DNA from: Russula earlei
Taxonomy: Eukaryota; Basidiomycota; Agaricomycetes; Russulales; Russulaceae
Length of the DNA stretch: 64,000 bases
Assembly (NCBI GenBank): GCA_025769875.1
Contig: JAGFNK010000216.1
Span: forward strand, 1-64,000
Direction of reading: 5' to 3'
In this document: piece after piece, positions 31,994-42,635 of the stretch
Layout of the letters: the number at the start of each line of letters is the position of its first letter
Numbering within the stretch: the stretch's first letter is position 1
Translations under genes and position numbers: made by a program
Notes under the pieces: model-generated
Told to the model about the DNA's origin: nothing
Databases searched by the model: none
The model's input: only the letters and a program-made list of their open reading frames with translations

Positions 31994-34900
31994 CTACGCC
32001 TTGCGCGGGCTGTACTTCGATAATATCCCCGCAATCGCCCGCTCTCCGTTCCGTACTGCCTCTTCAAAGGCTGTCCGGCCATGATCGTTCCGAGCATGAA
32101 CATTTGCCCCTCGGTCAAGTAGCTCCTGAATGAACTCGAGGCGGCCATAGATTGATGCAACGTGTAATATAGTCCAGTGATAGTCCTTTGCATTCACGTC
32201 GGCGCCATGGTCAAGTAACAAGCGCACCACTTCCGAATGTCCTTCTGTCATCGCCGCGCGCAATGGGGTGACGCCAATTTCGTCATGAGAATTGACATCT
32301 GCCCCGTAATCGATTAGTAACTTCGCAATTTCCAAATTTCCTTCCCATGTCGCCCTGATCAGCGGAGTTTGAAGAGATGTATTCCGTTCATTGACATCGG
32401 TGCCGGCATCAAGTAAAGACCGCACGCTCTCAAGATTCCCGTCGTCTAAGGCCGTATGCAGTGAAGTTTTTGTCTCATTGACAACATCTGTACTTTTCCA
32501 GAGCCCATGTGACAGCTGTGAACTATTGGGTGGGGGGACTTGTGACAATTCGTCCAAAGGCGTCGGGTCGATGGGAGCCTCAGAATCCACACCACCGTAT
32601 TCATGTATGAATTTTGCTACATCGGGTCTCCCGTTAACGAGTGCTAGGTCTAAGGCGGTCTTATCATCGATATCACGAATGTTGACATCAGCACCCGACT
32701 TGAGTAATAGCTCAAAGATGTTGAGATCTCCGCCTTTTGCTGCTGCATGCGATGATGTAGAATCCCCGCGGGCTTTGGAATCTACATCTGGGCCAGATAT
32801 GGGAAAGACGTCTGGGGGACTTATTGCCAGGTGTAAGGGAGTTTCTCGGTTCGGACCCAGAGTGTTGATTTCTGCGCCATATTGGATAAGTGATTCAGCA
32901 ACCATGAAATGACCCCTTGCAGATGCGTAATGAAGGGGCATATACTGATAGTACGTTCGTTTGTCTGGATGTGGTGGTCAGAATGCCGCAGTTGAAGATC
33001 ATGGGTGGTTATCGTGACACACCGGGACAAAGGTCGACGGCGGCGCCGCTCTGAAGTAAAAATCGGACGACATCCAGATGTCCATTTAACGATGCCCAGA
33101 TCAATGCGGTGGCACCCCGATTATTTTGGAATCCCACATCTGCGCCACTTTGAACTAACAGACGGACGACTGGCGAGTGCCCCTCGCGCGATGCCAACAT
33201 CACCGGGGTCCAACCCTCGTTGTCACAGGAATGCGCAATGGCGCCATTTTGGAGTAGCAAACGCACAACGTCCGAATGTCCATGTCGTGATGCTTTCATC
33301 AATGGGGTTGTGCCCGACTTGGTCTGGAATTCCACATTCGCACCACTCTGAAGCAACAAACGGATGATATCCAGGTGCCCTTCATCTGATGCAAACATTA
33401 ATGGGGTCCAGCTGTCATTGTTACGGGAGTCCACAATTGCGCCGTTTTCGAGTAGCAAGCGCACAACATCCGAATGTCCATTTTGCGATGCTTTCATCAA
33501 TGGGGTGGTACCCGACTTGTTTTGGAGTTGCACATCCGCGCCACTCTGAAGTAACAAACGGATTACATCCACGTGGCCTCCATCCGATGCTGACAATAAT
33601 GGGGTCCAGACATCATTGTGATGGGGGTTTGCAATTGCGCCGTTTTGGAGCAGCAAGTGCACGACATCTGAATGTCCATTTCGCGATGCCAATATCAATG
33701 GGGTGACACCCCACTTGTTTTGGAGTTGCACATCCGCGCCACTCTGAAGTAACAAACGGATGACATCCACGTGGCCTCCATCCGATGCCGACAGTAATGG
33801 GGTCCAGCGATCATTGTCACGGGAGTCCACAATTGCGCCGTTTTGGAGAAGCAAGTGGACGACATCCGATTGTCCATGTCGCGATGCAGACATCAATGGG
33901 CTGGCCCCCCACTTGGTTTGGAGTTCCATATCAACGTCACCTTGAAGTAACGAACGAACGACATCCAGATGCCCTCCGCTCGATGCCAATGTCAATGGGG
34001 TCCAGCCATTACTACCAAGGGCGTCTCCAATTGCCCCGTTTTGAAGTAGCAAGCGCACAACATCCGAATGTCCATTTTGCGATGCTTTCATCAATGGGGT
34101 GGTACCCGACTTGTTTTGGAGTTGCACATCCGCGCCACTCTGAAGTAACAAACGGATTACATCCACGTGGCCTCCATCCGATGCTGACAATAATGGGGTC
34201 CAGACATCATTGTGTTGGGGGTTTGCAATTGCGCCGTTTTGGAGCAGCAAGTGCACGACATCTGAATGTCCATTTCGCGATGCCAATATCAATGGGGTGA
34301 CACCCCACTTGTTTTGGAGTTCCAAGTCCGCGCCATTCTTAAGTAACAAGCGGATGACATCCAGGTGCCCTCCATCCGATGCCGACATTAATGGGGTCCA
34401 GCCATCATTATCACGGGAGTCCACAATTGCGCTGTTTTGAAGCAGCAAGCGCACAACATCCGAATGTCCATTTCGCGATGCTTTCATCAATGGGGTGGTA
34501 CTCGACTTGGCTTGGAGTTGCACATCCGCGCCACTCTGAAGTAACAAACGGATTACATCCACGTGGCCTGCATCCGATGCTGACAATAATGGGGTCCAGA
34601 CATCATTGTGGGGGGGGGGTACAATTGCGCCGTTTTGAAGTAGCAAGTGCACAACATCTGAATGTCTATTTCGCAATGCCAACATCAACGGGGTGACACC
34701 CCACTTGTTTTGAAGTTCCAAGTCTGCGCCATTCTTAAGTAACAAGCGGATGACATCCAGGTGCCCTCCATCCGACGCCAACATTGATGGGGTCCAGCCA
34801 TCATTATCACGGGAGTCCACAATCGCGCCGTTTTGAAGTAGCAAGCGCACGACGTCCGAATGTCCATTTCGCGATGCTTCCATCAATGGGCTGGCCCCCC

Positions 34901-37900
34901 AGGTTTGGAGTTCCACATCCGCACCATTTTGAAGTAACAAGCAAACGACATCCAGATGCCCTCCCCTCGATGCCGATGTCAATGGGGTCCAGCCATTATT
35001 GTCACGGGTATCTGCGATTGCGCCGCTTTGGAGTAGCAAGCGCACAACATTCGAATGTCCATTTTGCGATGCTTTAATCAATGGGCTGGTACACGACTTG
35101 GTTTGGAGTTGCACATCCGCGCCACTCTGAAGTAACAAACGGATGACATCCACGTGGCCTCCATCCGATGCTGACAATAATGGGGTCCAGCCATCATCAT
35201 CACGGGAGTCCACAATTGCGCCGCTTTGGAGTAGCAAGTGCACGACATCCGAATGTCCTTTTTGCGATGCTTTCATCAATGGGGTGGTACCCCACTTGTT
35301 TTGTAATTGCACGTTCGTGCCCCTCTGAAGTAACAAGCGGATGGTACCCAGGTGCCCTCCATCCGATGCTGATAATAATGGGGTCCAGCCGTCGTTGTTA
35401 CAGGCGTCCACAATTGCGCTGTTTTGGAGAAGCAAGCGCACCACATCTGAATGTCCATTTTGCGATGCTTTGATCAATGGGGTGTCACCCCACTTGTTTT
35501 GGACTTCCAAGTCTGCGCCACTCTGAAGTAACAAGTGGATGGTATCCAGGTGCCCTCCATTCGATGCCAACATCAATGGGGTGTTACCCCACTTGCTTTG
35601 GACTTCCAAGTCTGCGCCATTCTGAAGTAACAAGCGGATGGCATCCAGGTGCCCTCCATACGATGCAGAAATCAATGGGGTCCAGCGGTCATTGTTACGG
35701 GAGTCCACAATTGCGCCGTTTTCGAGTAGTAAGCGCACAACATCCGAATGTCCATTTTGCGATGCCAACATCAATGGGGTGTTACCCCACTTGCTTTGGA
35801 CTTCCAAGTCTGCGCCATTCTGAAGTAACAAACGGATGGCATCCAGGTGCCCTCCATCCGATGCAAACATTAATGGGGTCCAGCTGTCATTGTTACGGGA
35901 GTCCACAATTGCGCCGTTTTGTAGTAGCAAGCGCACAACATCCGAATGTCCATTTTGCGATGCTTTCATCAATGGGGTGCCACCCCACTTGTTTTGGAGT
36001 TGCACATCCGCGCCACTCTGAAGTAACAAACGGATGACATCCAGGTGTCCTTTACTTGATGCCGACATCAATGGGGTATCGCCATAAATATCACGGGGTC
36101 CAACGATCGCGCCACTCTGCAGTAACAAACGTACAACGTCCATATGTCCGTTCGCCGATGCTACGGCCAACGGCGTCACACCTTCATCGTCTAGTGAGTC
36201 GATAGCCGCGCCATGCTGTAATAATATCCGTGCGGCATCCAGGTCCCCCCCCATTGCTACGTCTTGCAACGGCGTCCTCCCCTCCAGGAAATGAGTGTTG
36301 ACATTGGCGTGGCGGTCGAGCAATAACTCCATCACGCTAAGCAGTGGCCGGTGTGATGCTACGGCCAATGGTGTCCGGGAAAATTTGTCTACGGCCGCCA
36401 CATCGGCACAACGCTCAAGCAGCAATATTGCAAGGTCGACATATTCCCTATTGATCGCAGCATGCAACGGGGTAGAAAAGTATCCTCCCTTGGCATTGAT
36501 GTGTTCAGGATGGGCATCGATGAGGTGCTCCACAAGATCACGGAAGCCACAAAGAGTCGCATAATATAACGGAACAGCCTCTGGTGATGTCGGGTGCCTC
36601 CTGGACATTACGGTCCGAAATGGGTAGTCGATGTCATATATCCACACCCAAGCCGAAAAGTGTGGCTTGGCAGAGTCAAAAAGACATTCCATAGCATCTT
36701 CGATGATTGATGATACATTCTCGAATTGGGCATGGTTGACCCAATGCCGAGCAGCATAGTCGGCTAGGGGAAAGTTGTTGATACTGTCCTTGTCGACTTG
36801 GTCATCTAATGCAAGGAGGACACCCAAGGAAGCTTGTGCGAGAGTCGTGTGTGCTGAACGGGGAAGAAGGTGATATCGGGAAAGGCGCGGCCCCGCATTC
36901 GCAAGACGTTCTGATGTCAGATATTCCTTGACCGAAAAATGCGAGAACTGTGCCACCCGTGAACCGTCTGAGTCGACAATCATGATTAAACTCAAACATG
37001 TGGACAGCACTGCTTCTTCTGAGTTCTCCGGGCGCCAAGTCACGTCGTAGGTCGGTAGCGCTCCCCTTTGAATTGAATTGCAAAGATGTCCCCGAGTTCC
37101 TCCATACGAAGCGGTCGAATGGACTCCGCAAGGCAGTTGAAGAGACGTTGCGCAAATTCCTGTCTCTCCTTGGCGATGCCCAACAAGATCCGGTCATATG
37201 TTTCATCCAAACTCTCCGGGAGGTCATCCAGAGCACGACGAATCGTCGAAGGAAAACAGCTGCGCAGGGCTTCTAGCTGACAGACGATCCATCGAAACCT
37301 GTGTATTACTTCAGTAACACTTGTGATTTGGCCAGGAAATGATGGCTTACATTCCATCGGCTTTTTTAGAGAGTGTCTCAATGACTAGTTTCTTGTCTTC
37401 TTCCTTCCAACTCCGCATATTCTTATGTGAATAGACCATAGACCTCACATAGTCCAAAATGTCCTGCTTCTGTCCGTCTTGGTCATGAAGAGACATGGAA
37501 TGAGATGCCAAAGATGCCAACGATGCTTGAATATCCGTCTCAGGGCGACTTGTCACGCATATGCGGACATTTACGAGGCGTAAGTCAACCAGTCTCTCTA
37601 TTACATCAAGGACCCGTTCCCGAGGCGATACCACACCGGACCCAGCGGGACATTCGTCGATGGCATCAACGATAATATAAATTGCTGGCTGCCCTTCAAC
37701 TTTGAGCATCTTCTCCAGGCAATGCAACAAGGCGTCGTCGTCAGGGCGTCGTGATCCCGCATCAAAATCCGAATACAAGGCAGTGAGAATGTTGTAGCAA
37801 GGATTGGATTTGGCGGAGAGTTGAGCAAGAATAGAAGCCAGTAAATCGCTGACATCCTGTTTTTTCGTGTTTTTGAAATCAAAATAGAAATACGCCAGTA

Positions 37901-39346
37901 GTGCCAGTCCTGTATCACGCAGGCGTTCGACTTGATGAATAATGCTCGAGCTGGTCAAATTTTTAAATCGGTTAGGCTGGAAATCGTCGCATAACACTTA
38001 CCACAAGACGCTCTTCCCTGCACCAGCTATCAACCGCAGAAGACATCAATCAGGACGTGCGATGGAATGGAGGTGGAACAGTTGCGTACGTTTGCCATGG
38101 ACCCAGAGGAGAGAACCCTTCGCTTTCCATTCCTTAAACGTGCTGCTTGCGGTGAACCATGACGCAGTTCCATTGAGGTGGTCCCTTCGGGCAATGTTAT
38201 GGTTTGTCGACGGATCAGGAGGAGAAAGCCAATTTCGAACTTTCTCTTGCAGATGGTCACCTGAGAGACAGATTCAGTCTTGAGGGTACTATGGAAAAAT
38301 ATCCAGACTGACGCTCCATCTTGTTTATTTTGTTTGCCGACTCTTGTATCATACCTAACACGCATCGTCAATTTAAGGACGATTGGATATTCCATGTGGG
38401 CTCGACATACATAGAGCCTGCAGTATGCCATCTGTTGATGCGTCGTTATCTACTCGACCAAGGCTCGTCATCATTTGATTAGCCACCCGAGTAAGGTTTA
38501 CGCACCACGCATGAATAATGTCAAATTGTTGAACAGACCATGGACAACCTCCAGAGTGTGGGCCACATTCATTCGAGCCTCTTCCTGAGTAAGTCGGTCC
38601 AGTCTCTGTAGGATCGCTTCAACATCGTTCTCTCCCAGTAATTTCTTCGCGAATTTCTCTATGTCACGCTCAGATAAGAAAAATCCGAAGGCATTGGATC
38701 ACTTACTGAACCGCCCTTGGTTGATTTGCTTCGTCGCAAGCGCAAACACAGAGAGAACCTCAACCATTATTCGCACAATTAAATCTGATATCATAGGTGA
38801 CAGTGGGATCTTCGTATAAATATTGAGGCGATTGAGGAAATTTGAGACGCAGTCAAACAGGTCAGAGAGTGCATCATAGCTTGAGCTCACACCAATAGCT
38901 GCCTAACTTGGATAAGCACCACCGAAGGATTTAGGTGGGTATCAATCAAGGGAAGGTACATACTGAGAGGAGAATGTCGATACTGACAAATATTGCTTTT
39001 GTTGGTTGGAATGGCACCTGTGGAAAGGCGTAAAGAGATGATCATCTGTTCCTGGGCTGGAACTTACTAGGCCAGCTGCCTCTCCGAGGATGCCAGAAAG
39101 CGCGTGGATAACTTGGACTACGGGGCGAAGGGAGTCGATCAATTTGCGATATTTGTCTCGATGGTCTTTGAACGCTGCCTCTTTTTCTAACAGTAGTCGG
39201 AGGATGTCCCCTAGGGAATTACAGCGCTGGAGTTCATCTGCGGTGGGATGCTTTGTAAGATCTATACCGGTCTGGTTGGCGTAGCTGTCGAATGCGGCAT
39301 CGAGGATGGATTGAAAGGTGGCGGACGATGCAGCTGTTGAAGCCAT
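31994..39346 (-). CDS. Giant NLR-type protein: Goodbye-like + NACHT + about 44 ankyrin repeats (frameshifted)
   Basis: The ATG is at 39,346; exon 1 is 39,068-39,346. The N-terminus (ATFQSILDAAFDSYANQTG ... SGILGEAAGLVPFQPTKAI) and the following GVSSSYDALSDLF region match the fungal STAND Goodbye-type domain. Exons then give WLSPPDPSTNHNIA, the Walker A motif GKPGAGKSVL (split by an intron), Walker B AIYIIVDAIDECP and sensor VRICVTSRPETDI. After an intron at about 37,291-37,350 comes FRWIVCQLEALRSCFP, then VAQFSHFSVKEYLTSERLA. Ankyrin repeats fill 36,572-33,012 and, after a 55-65-nt intron, continue to SKYSPRKA. The whole would be roughly 2,250 residues. At 37,063-37,066 (CCCC on plus strand) one base is missing relative to the expected frame, so the NACHT and ankyrin parts are out of frame as written. 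Such proteins act in fungal non-self recognition and programmed cell death; the ankyrin array would be the sensing part. Confidence 0.85.
33012..36176 (-). repeat. Ankyrin-coding array of about 32 near-identical 99-bp units, alternating two types
   Basis: Units of 33 codons follow each other with almost no variation in the helices. Type 1 reads TPLLSASDGGHVDVIRLLLQ with a GADVQLQNKWG loop; type 2 reads TPLMKASQNGHSDVVRLLLQ with an NGAIVDSRNNDGW loop. They alternate, so the true period is 198 bp, broken only where two type-1 units stand together (units 10-11, about 35.6 kb). Unit 17 is one codon short. A four-unit block (396 bp) occurs three times (units 19-22, 23-26, 29-32). Unit 20 carries a run of ten G on the plus strand (34,610-34,619), read as prolines. 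Confidence 0.95.
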
Positions 39347-39730
39347 CAAAGTGCAAGAGAACAACTTGTGAAGGAAATCCGAGTACAGTCACTATTTGGA
39401 GTGGCCATGGAGTTCCCGCGGTGTACAGCCTCTTCCGCAACTAGTAGACGGAAGGCCTGCCTCCGTCAGGTTTACAATCTCGTAAGCATTGTTCAACACT
39501 CACAGTAGCATCGCGTTTGAGCAATGCATGCGAAGGACTCTGACCGTACGAATGCTGAGAGGGTGTATGACTGCTCGTGACGAAAAGTAACGGGAATGTG
39601 CGGGACAACTATACAGTTGATGTAACTGTGGCTGTCACCGTCACGTACACCTTTCTGGCTATCCGGAGGCCACTGAGTGGGCAAGCAACGAACGCGAACG
39701 CGGTGGTGTCGAGAATAACACCAGACAAAG
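39347..39730. promoter_or_regulatory. Divergent promoter region of the NLR gene and RACK1
   Basis: This 384-bp gap lies between start codons that face apart. An NLR gene shares the upstream region of a strongly expressed housekeeping gene. No clear TATA box was found. Confidence 0.45.
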
Positions 39731-41009
39731 ATGGCTGAATCTCTCCGTTTCCTTGGCTCCCTTACTGGTCACTCAGGATGGGTCACCGCTATCGCAACGT
39801 CCTCAGAAACTCCCGATGTCATCCTTACCGCCTCTCGAGGTAACATTGCCCTCCATCGTATATCGGTCCGCTTAAACACATACGCCTTCATATAGACAAG
39901 ACAATAATCGTTTGGCAACTAACCCGTGACGAAGATTCGTACGGATACCCCAAACGCATTCTTCGTGGTCATAATCATTTTGTCTCTGACGTCGTCATCT
40001 CATCTGACGGCCAATTCGCTCTCTCTTCCTCCTGGGACCATACCCTCCGCCTCTGGGATCTCAACACTGGCCTAACTACGCGCAGATTTGTTGGCCACAC
40101 ATCTGATGTCCTCTCTGTCAGCTTCAGTGCAGACAACAGGCAAATCGTCTCTGGCTCGCGCGACAGGACAATCAAGCTTTGGAACACTCTCGGAGAATGC
40201 AAGTACGATATCAAAGAAGATGGCCACACTGAATGGTACGTCGACCGTTTCGAACATGATGAGCTTAGAGTGATTGATAATGTCTGTAGGGTGTCTTGCG
40301 TGCGCTTCAGCCCTAATGTGATGAATCCGGTCATCGTCTCGTGTGGTTGGGACAAAGTTGTAAAGGTGCGATTCTTTCTCGTATCAATATGCGAACCCTT
40401 GTTTCTCGGCGTGATGTTATATTGTATATTTGCTACTTCAGAGGGCCGCAGCCCGATGAGACCATAATATATCACCAAGATCTCTGACCATTTATATTCT
40501 GTAACTCGACTGTTACCTCTAATGTGCTCACCTCATTCTGCAGGTCTGGGAACTCTCAAAATTCAAGCTGAAGACCAACCACTACGGACACACGGGCTAT
40601 ATCAACACCGTTTCTGTGTCCCCCGATGGTTCGCTCGCAGCTTCGGGCGGCAAGGACGGTATTACTATGCTCTGGGACCTCAATGAGGGGAAGCATCTCT
40701 ACTCCCTCGAAGCAGGTGATATTGTCAATGCTCTTGTCTTCTCCCCCAACCGTTACTGGTTGTGCGCTGCTACCGCATCCTGCGTCAAGATCTTTGACCT
40801 TGAATCCAAGTATGTCACGCCTCTTCCGCCTTTGACCCGCCACTGACTTTGACAGGTCGATCGTGGATGAGCTCAAGCCTGACTTTGTCGACGTCGGGAT
40901 CAACTCGCGTGAACCTGAATGCGTGTCCATCGCCTGGTCTGCGGACGGCCAGACCCTTTTCGGCGGCTTTACGGACAACTTGGTGCGTGTCTGGACCGTG
41001 TCATCGTAG
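39731..41009 (+). CDS. RACK1: RACK1 / guanine nucleotide-binding protein beta-like WD40 protein
   Basis: Five exons (39,731-39,839; 39,896-40,235; 40,290-40,365; 40,544-40,809; 40,856-41,009) give 314 residues, the family length. Seven WD40 blades can be followed, starting [19 protein letters not shown] and [12 protein letters not shown], through [20 protein letters not shown] and [18 protein letters not shown], to [20 protein letters not shown]1 (yeast Asc1, fission yeast Cpc2) sits on the head of the 40S ribosomal subunit and links translation to signalling. Intron 3 (40,366-40,543, 178 nt) is three times longer than the others and holds a snoRNA. Confidence 0.97.
40408..40490 (+). ncRNA. 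snR24: Box C/D snoRNA, U24-like, inside RACK1 intron 3
   Basis: A box C-like GTGATGT (40,411-40,417) is followed by TATATTTGCTACTTCAGA (guide 1 and D' region), a C'-like CGATGAG (about 40,454-40,460), the guide element ATCACCAAGATCT and box D CTGA (40,484-40,487). TATTTGCTA and CACCAAGATC match the conserved guide parts of U24/snR24, which direct 2'-O-methylation of the large rRNA. In budding yeast snR24 lies in the intron of ASC1, the RACK1 gene, so the host-guest pair agrees. The terminal stem is weak. Confidence 0.85.
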
Positions 41010-41323
41010 GGGGAATATTAGGCGTGGTTCAGTGGAGCAGTCGATTGATCCTGTTATTTTTCTGTTTGTATTTTTTATATGCAAACACAAAATTGAGCCG
41101 TTGTGGTTCCCAGGACTGGGATGGAGGATCTCAGTTGATACGTCACACGGTGCCAGATACTGATTCGCAAGTATTTCATTCTCAAAAAATCCGATATGCG
41201 TTCATGCCCGTGCCATCACCATGCCGCGCAGGATTGCAGCTACTGTCGAAATAGCAACAAAGCATCAAGACAGCCTAGCTCGTAAGAGCCTACAGCATAG
41301 GCAAAGTAATCCGTCAACTTATC

Positions 41324-42635
41324 TCAGAGAATGGCAGCATATCCTGCGTCAGCCTCTTGCATGTTCCGCTGCCGCTCTGCATAGTCCCATCCGTCGAGTC
41401 CGCCAAAATCGATGCGCAGTGTGCGGGCGGCGAGGTTTGCCTGCAGCTCGGCCATGTGCGTGGCGCGGGCACGCCAGCTGTCTCCCCTAGCAGGATCCAC
41501 GTATGAGAACGACGAGAACGAAAAGAGGGGGAACGAGCGACGGACGTGGCGACGTCCCCCGCCGCGCTGACGAGTCGCGCGCAACCGTCGGCACGAGAGC
41601 GCGAGTCGAAGATCCAGAGCGTGCGTCCGCGCGCGTCGTACGTCTCTTGCAAGCCGCGTAGGCCTTTCAGCCGGTGCCGGTGCCGGTGCTGGTGCTGGTG
41701 CTGGTGGCGCGGCGACTTGGGAGGAGCCATAGAATCGGGCGCCGCGCGGACGGAGACGTCGAAGAGGAGACGCAGGGCGCGCAGGTTGGATATGTCGTCG
41801 AACCGCGTGGAGGCCGGATCCGAGACGAACGAGAAGAGGGCGAGCGGCTCGTCCTCGTCCTCGTCGTCCTCGTCGTCGTCGCCTTGGCCTCGCGCCGTTT
41901 CCTCATCGTCGGATCCCCCTTCGGAGCCGGCACGACCGTCCGCGTCCACGTCCATCGCGAGTTCGTCTTTCCTTTCGACGCCCGGCACGGACGGCTCTGG
42001 CTCTGGCTGGTCCTGGTCGGCGAGGAACTCACGCTCGGCGGCGCGCAGCGCGCCGCAGAACGCCGCCCACGCATCGTCGGAGCCCTCGCCGTAGTCCGTG
42101 CGCAGGACGATGCCCGGCGGCACGGGCACAGCGTGGTCGTGGTCGTGGTCGTCGCCCGCCACGACGACCTGTGCGCTGTCGCTGGCCAAAGGCGGTGGCG
42201 GTGGTGGCGGCTCGTCGCCGGCATCTGGCTGCGCGGTGCGGCGCATGTCATGTCATGTCATGTCATGTCAGGCGGGGGGTGAGCGTGCGTGCATGCGCCG
42301 GGAGGGGAGGGGGGGGGGGGGGTGCAGGAGCGGATTACCGTGCCAGTGCCGGGAGGCGAGACGATGGTGGTGGCGTTGGCGGCGGCTGCCGAGGGGAGCG
42401 CGGCCCACGATCGCGCGTCGAGCGACCAGAACTCGTCTGCGATGCGCAGGAGGGACGCACGGCGGTCGAGAGAGGGCGGGTGGCGAGCGTGGAGTGCGGG
42501 ATGGCGGTCCTGCGGTAGCGGAAGGACGAAGTGAGTGCGTGTGTGCGGTGCGGGTCGTGAAATTGTGAGAGGAGTGCGTACGAGAAGGTAGCGGGGGAAT
42601 ATGGATGGGTCGGGGGCAGGCTCAGGTCGTGCCAT
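41324..42635 (-). CDS. Uncharacterised acidic protein with His-rich run
   Basis: A three-exon model (42,339-42,635; 41,546-42,228; 41,324-41,486) closes in phase and gives 380 residues. Recognisable blocks are: N-terminal LLRIADEFWSLDARSWAALP, a proline/acid-rich middle (GDDDEDDEDEDEP), FDDISNLRALRLLFDVSV, a HQHQHQHRHRHR run, RGRTLWIFDSRSRADGCARL and C-terminal LRIDFGGLDGWDYAERQRNM. I do not recognise a named domain. Intron 1 (42,229-42,338) holds a 14-G run and five TGTCA repeats. It is convergent with RACK1. Confidence 0.7.

Noticed and set aside
33364..36037. Many plus-strand frames of about 60-190 codons with repeating peptides
   Set aside because: They are the antisense of the ankyrin units; the period of 99 bp comes from the real gene.
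33012..36176. Regular 99-bp repeats as a possible CRISPR-like array
   Set aside because: The repeats are contiguous, coding and ankyrin-like, with no spacers, and the genome is eukaryotic.
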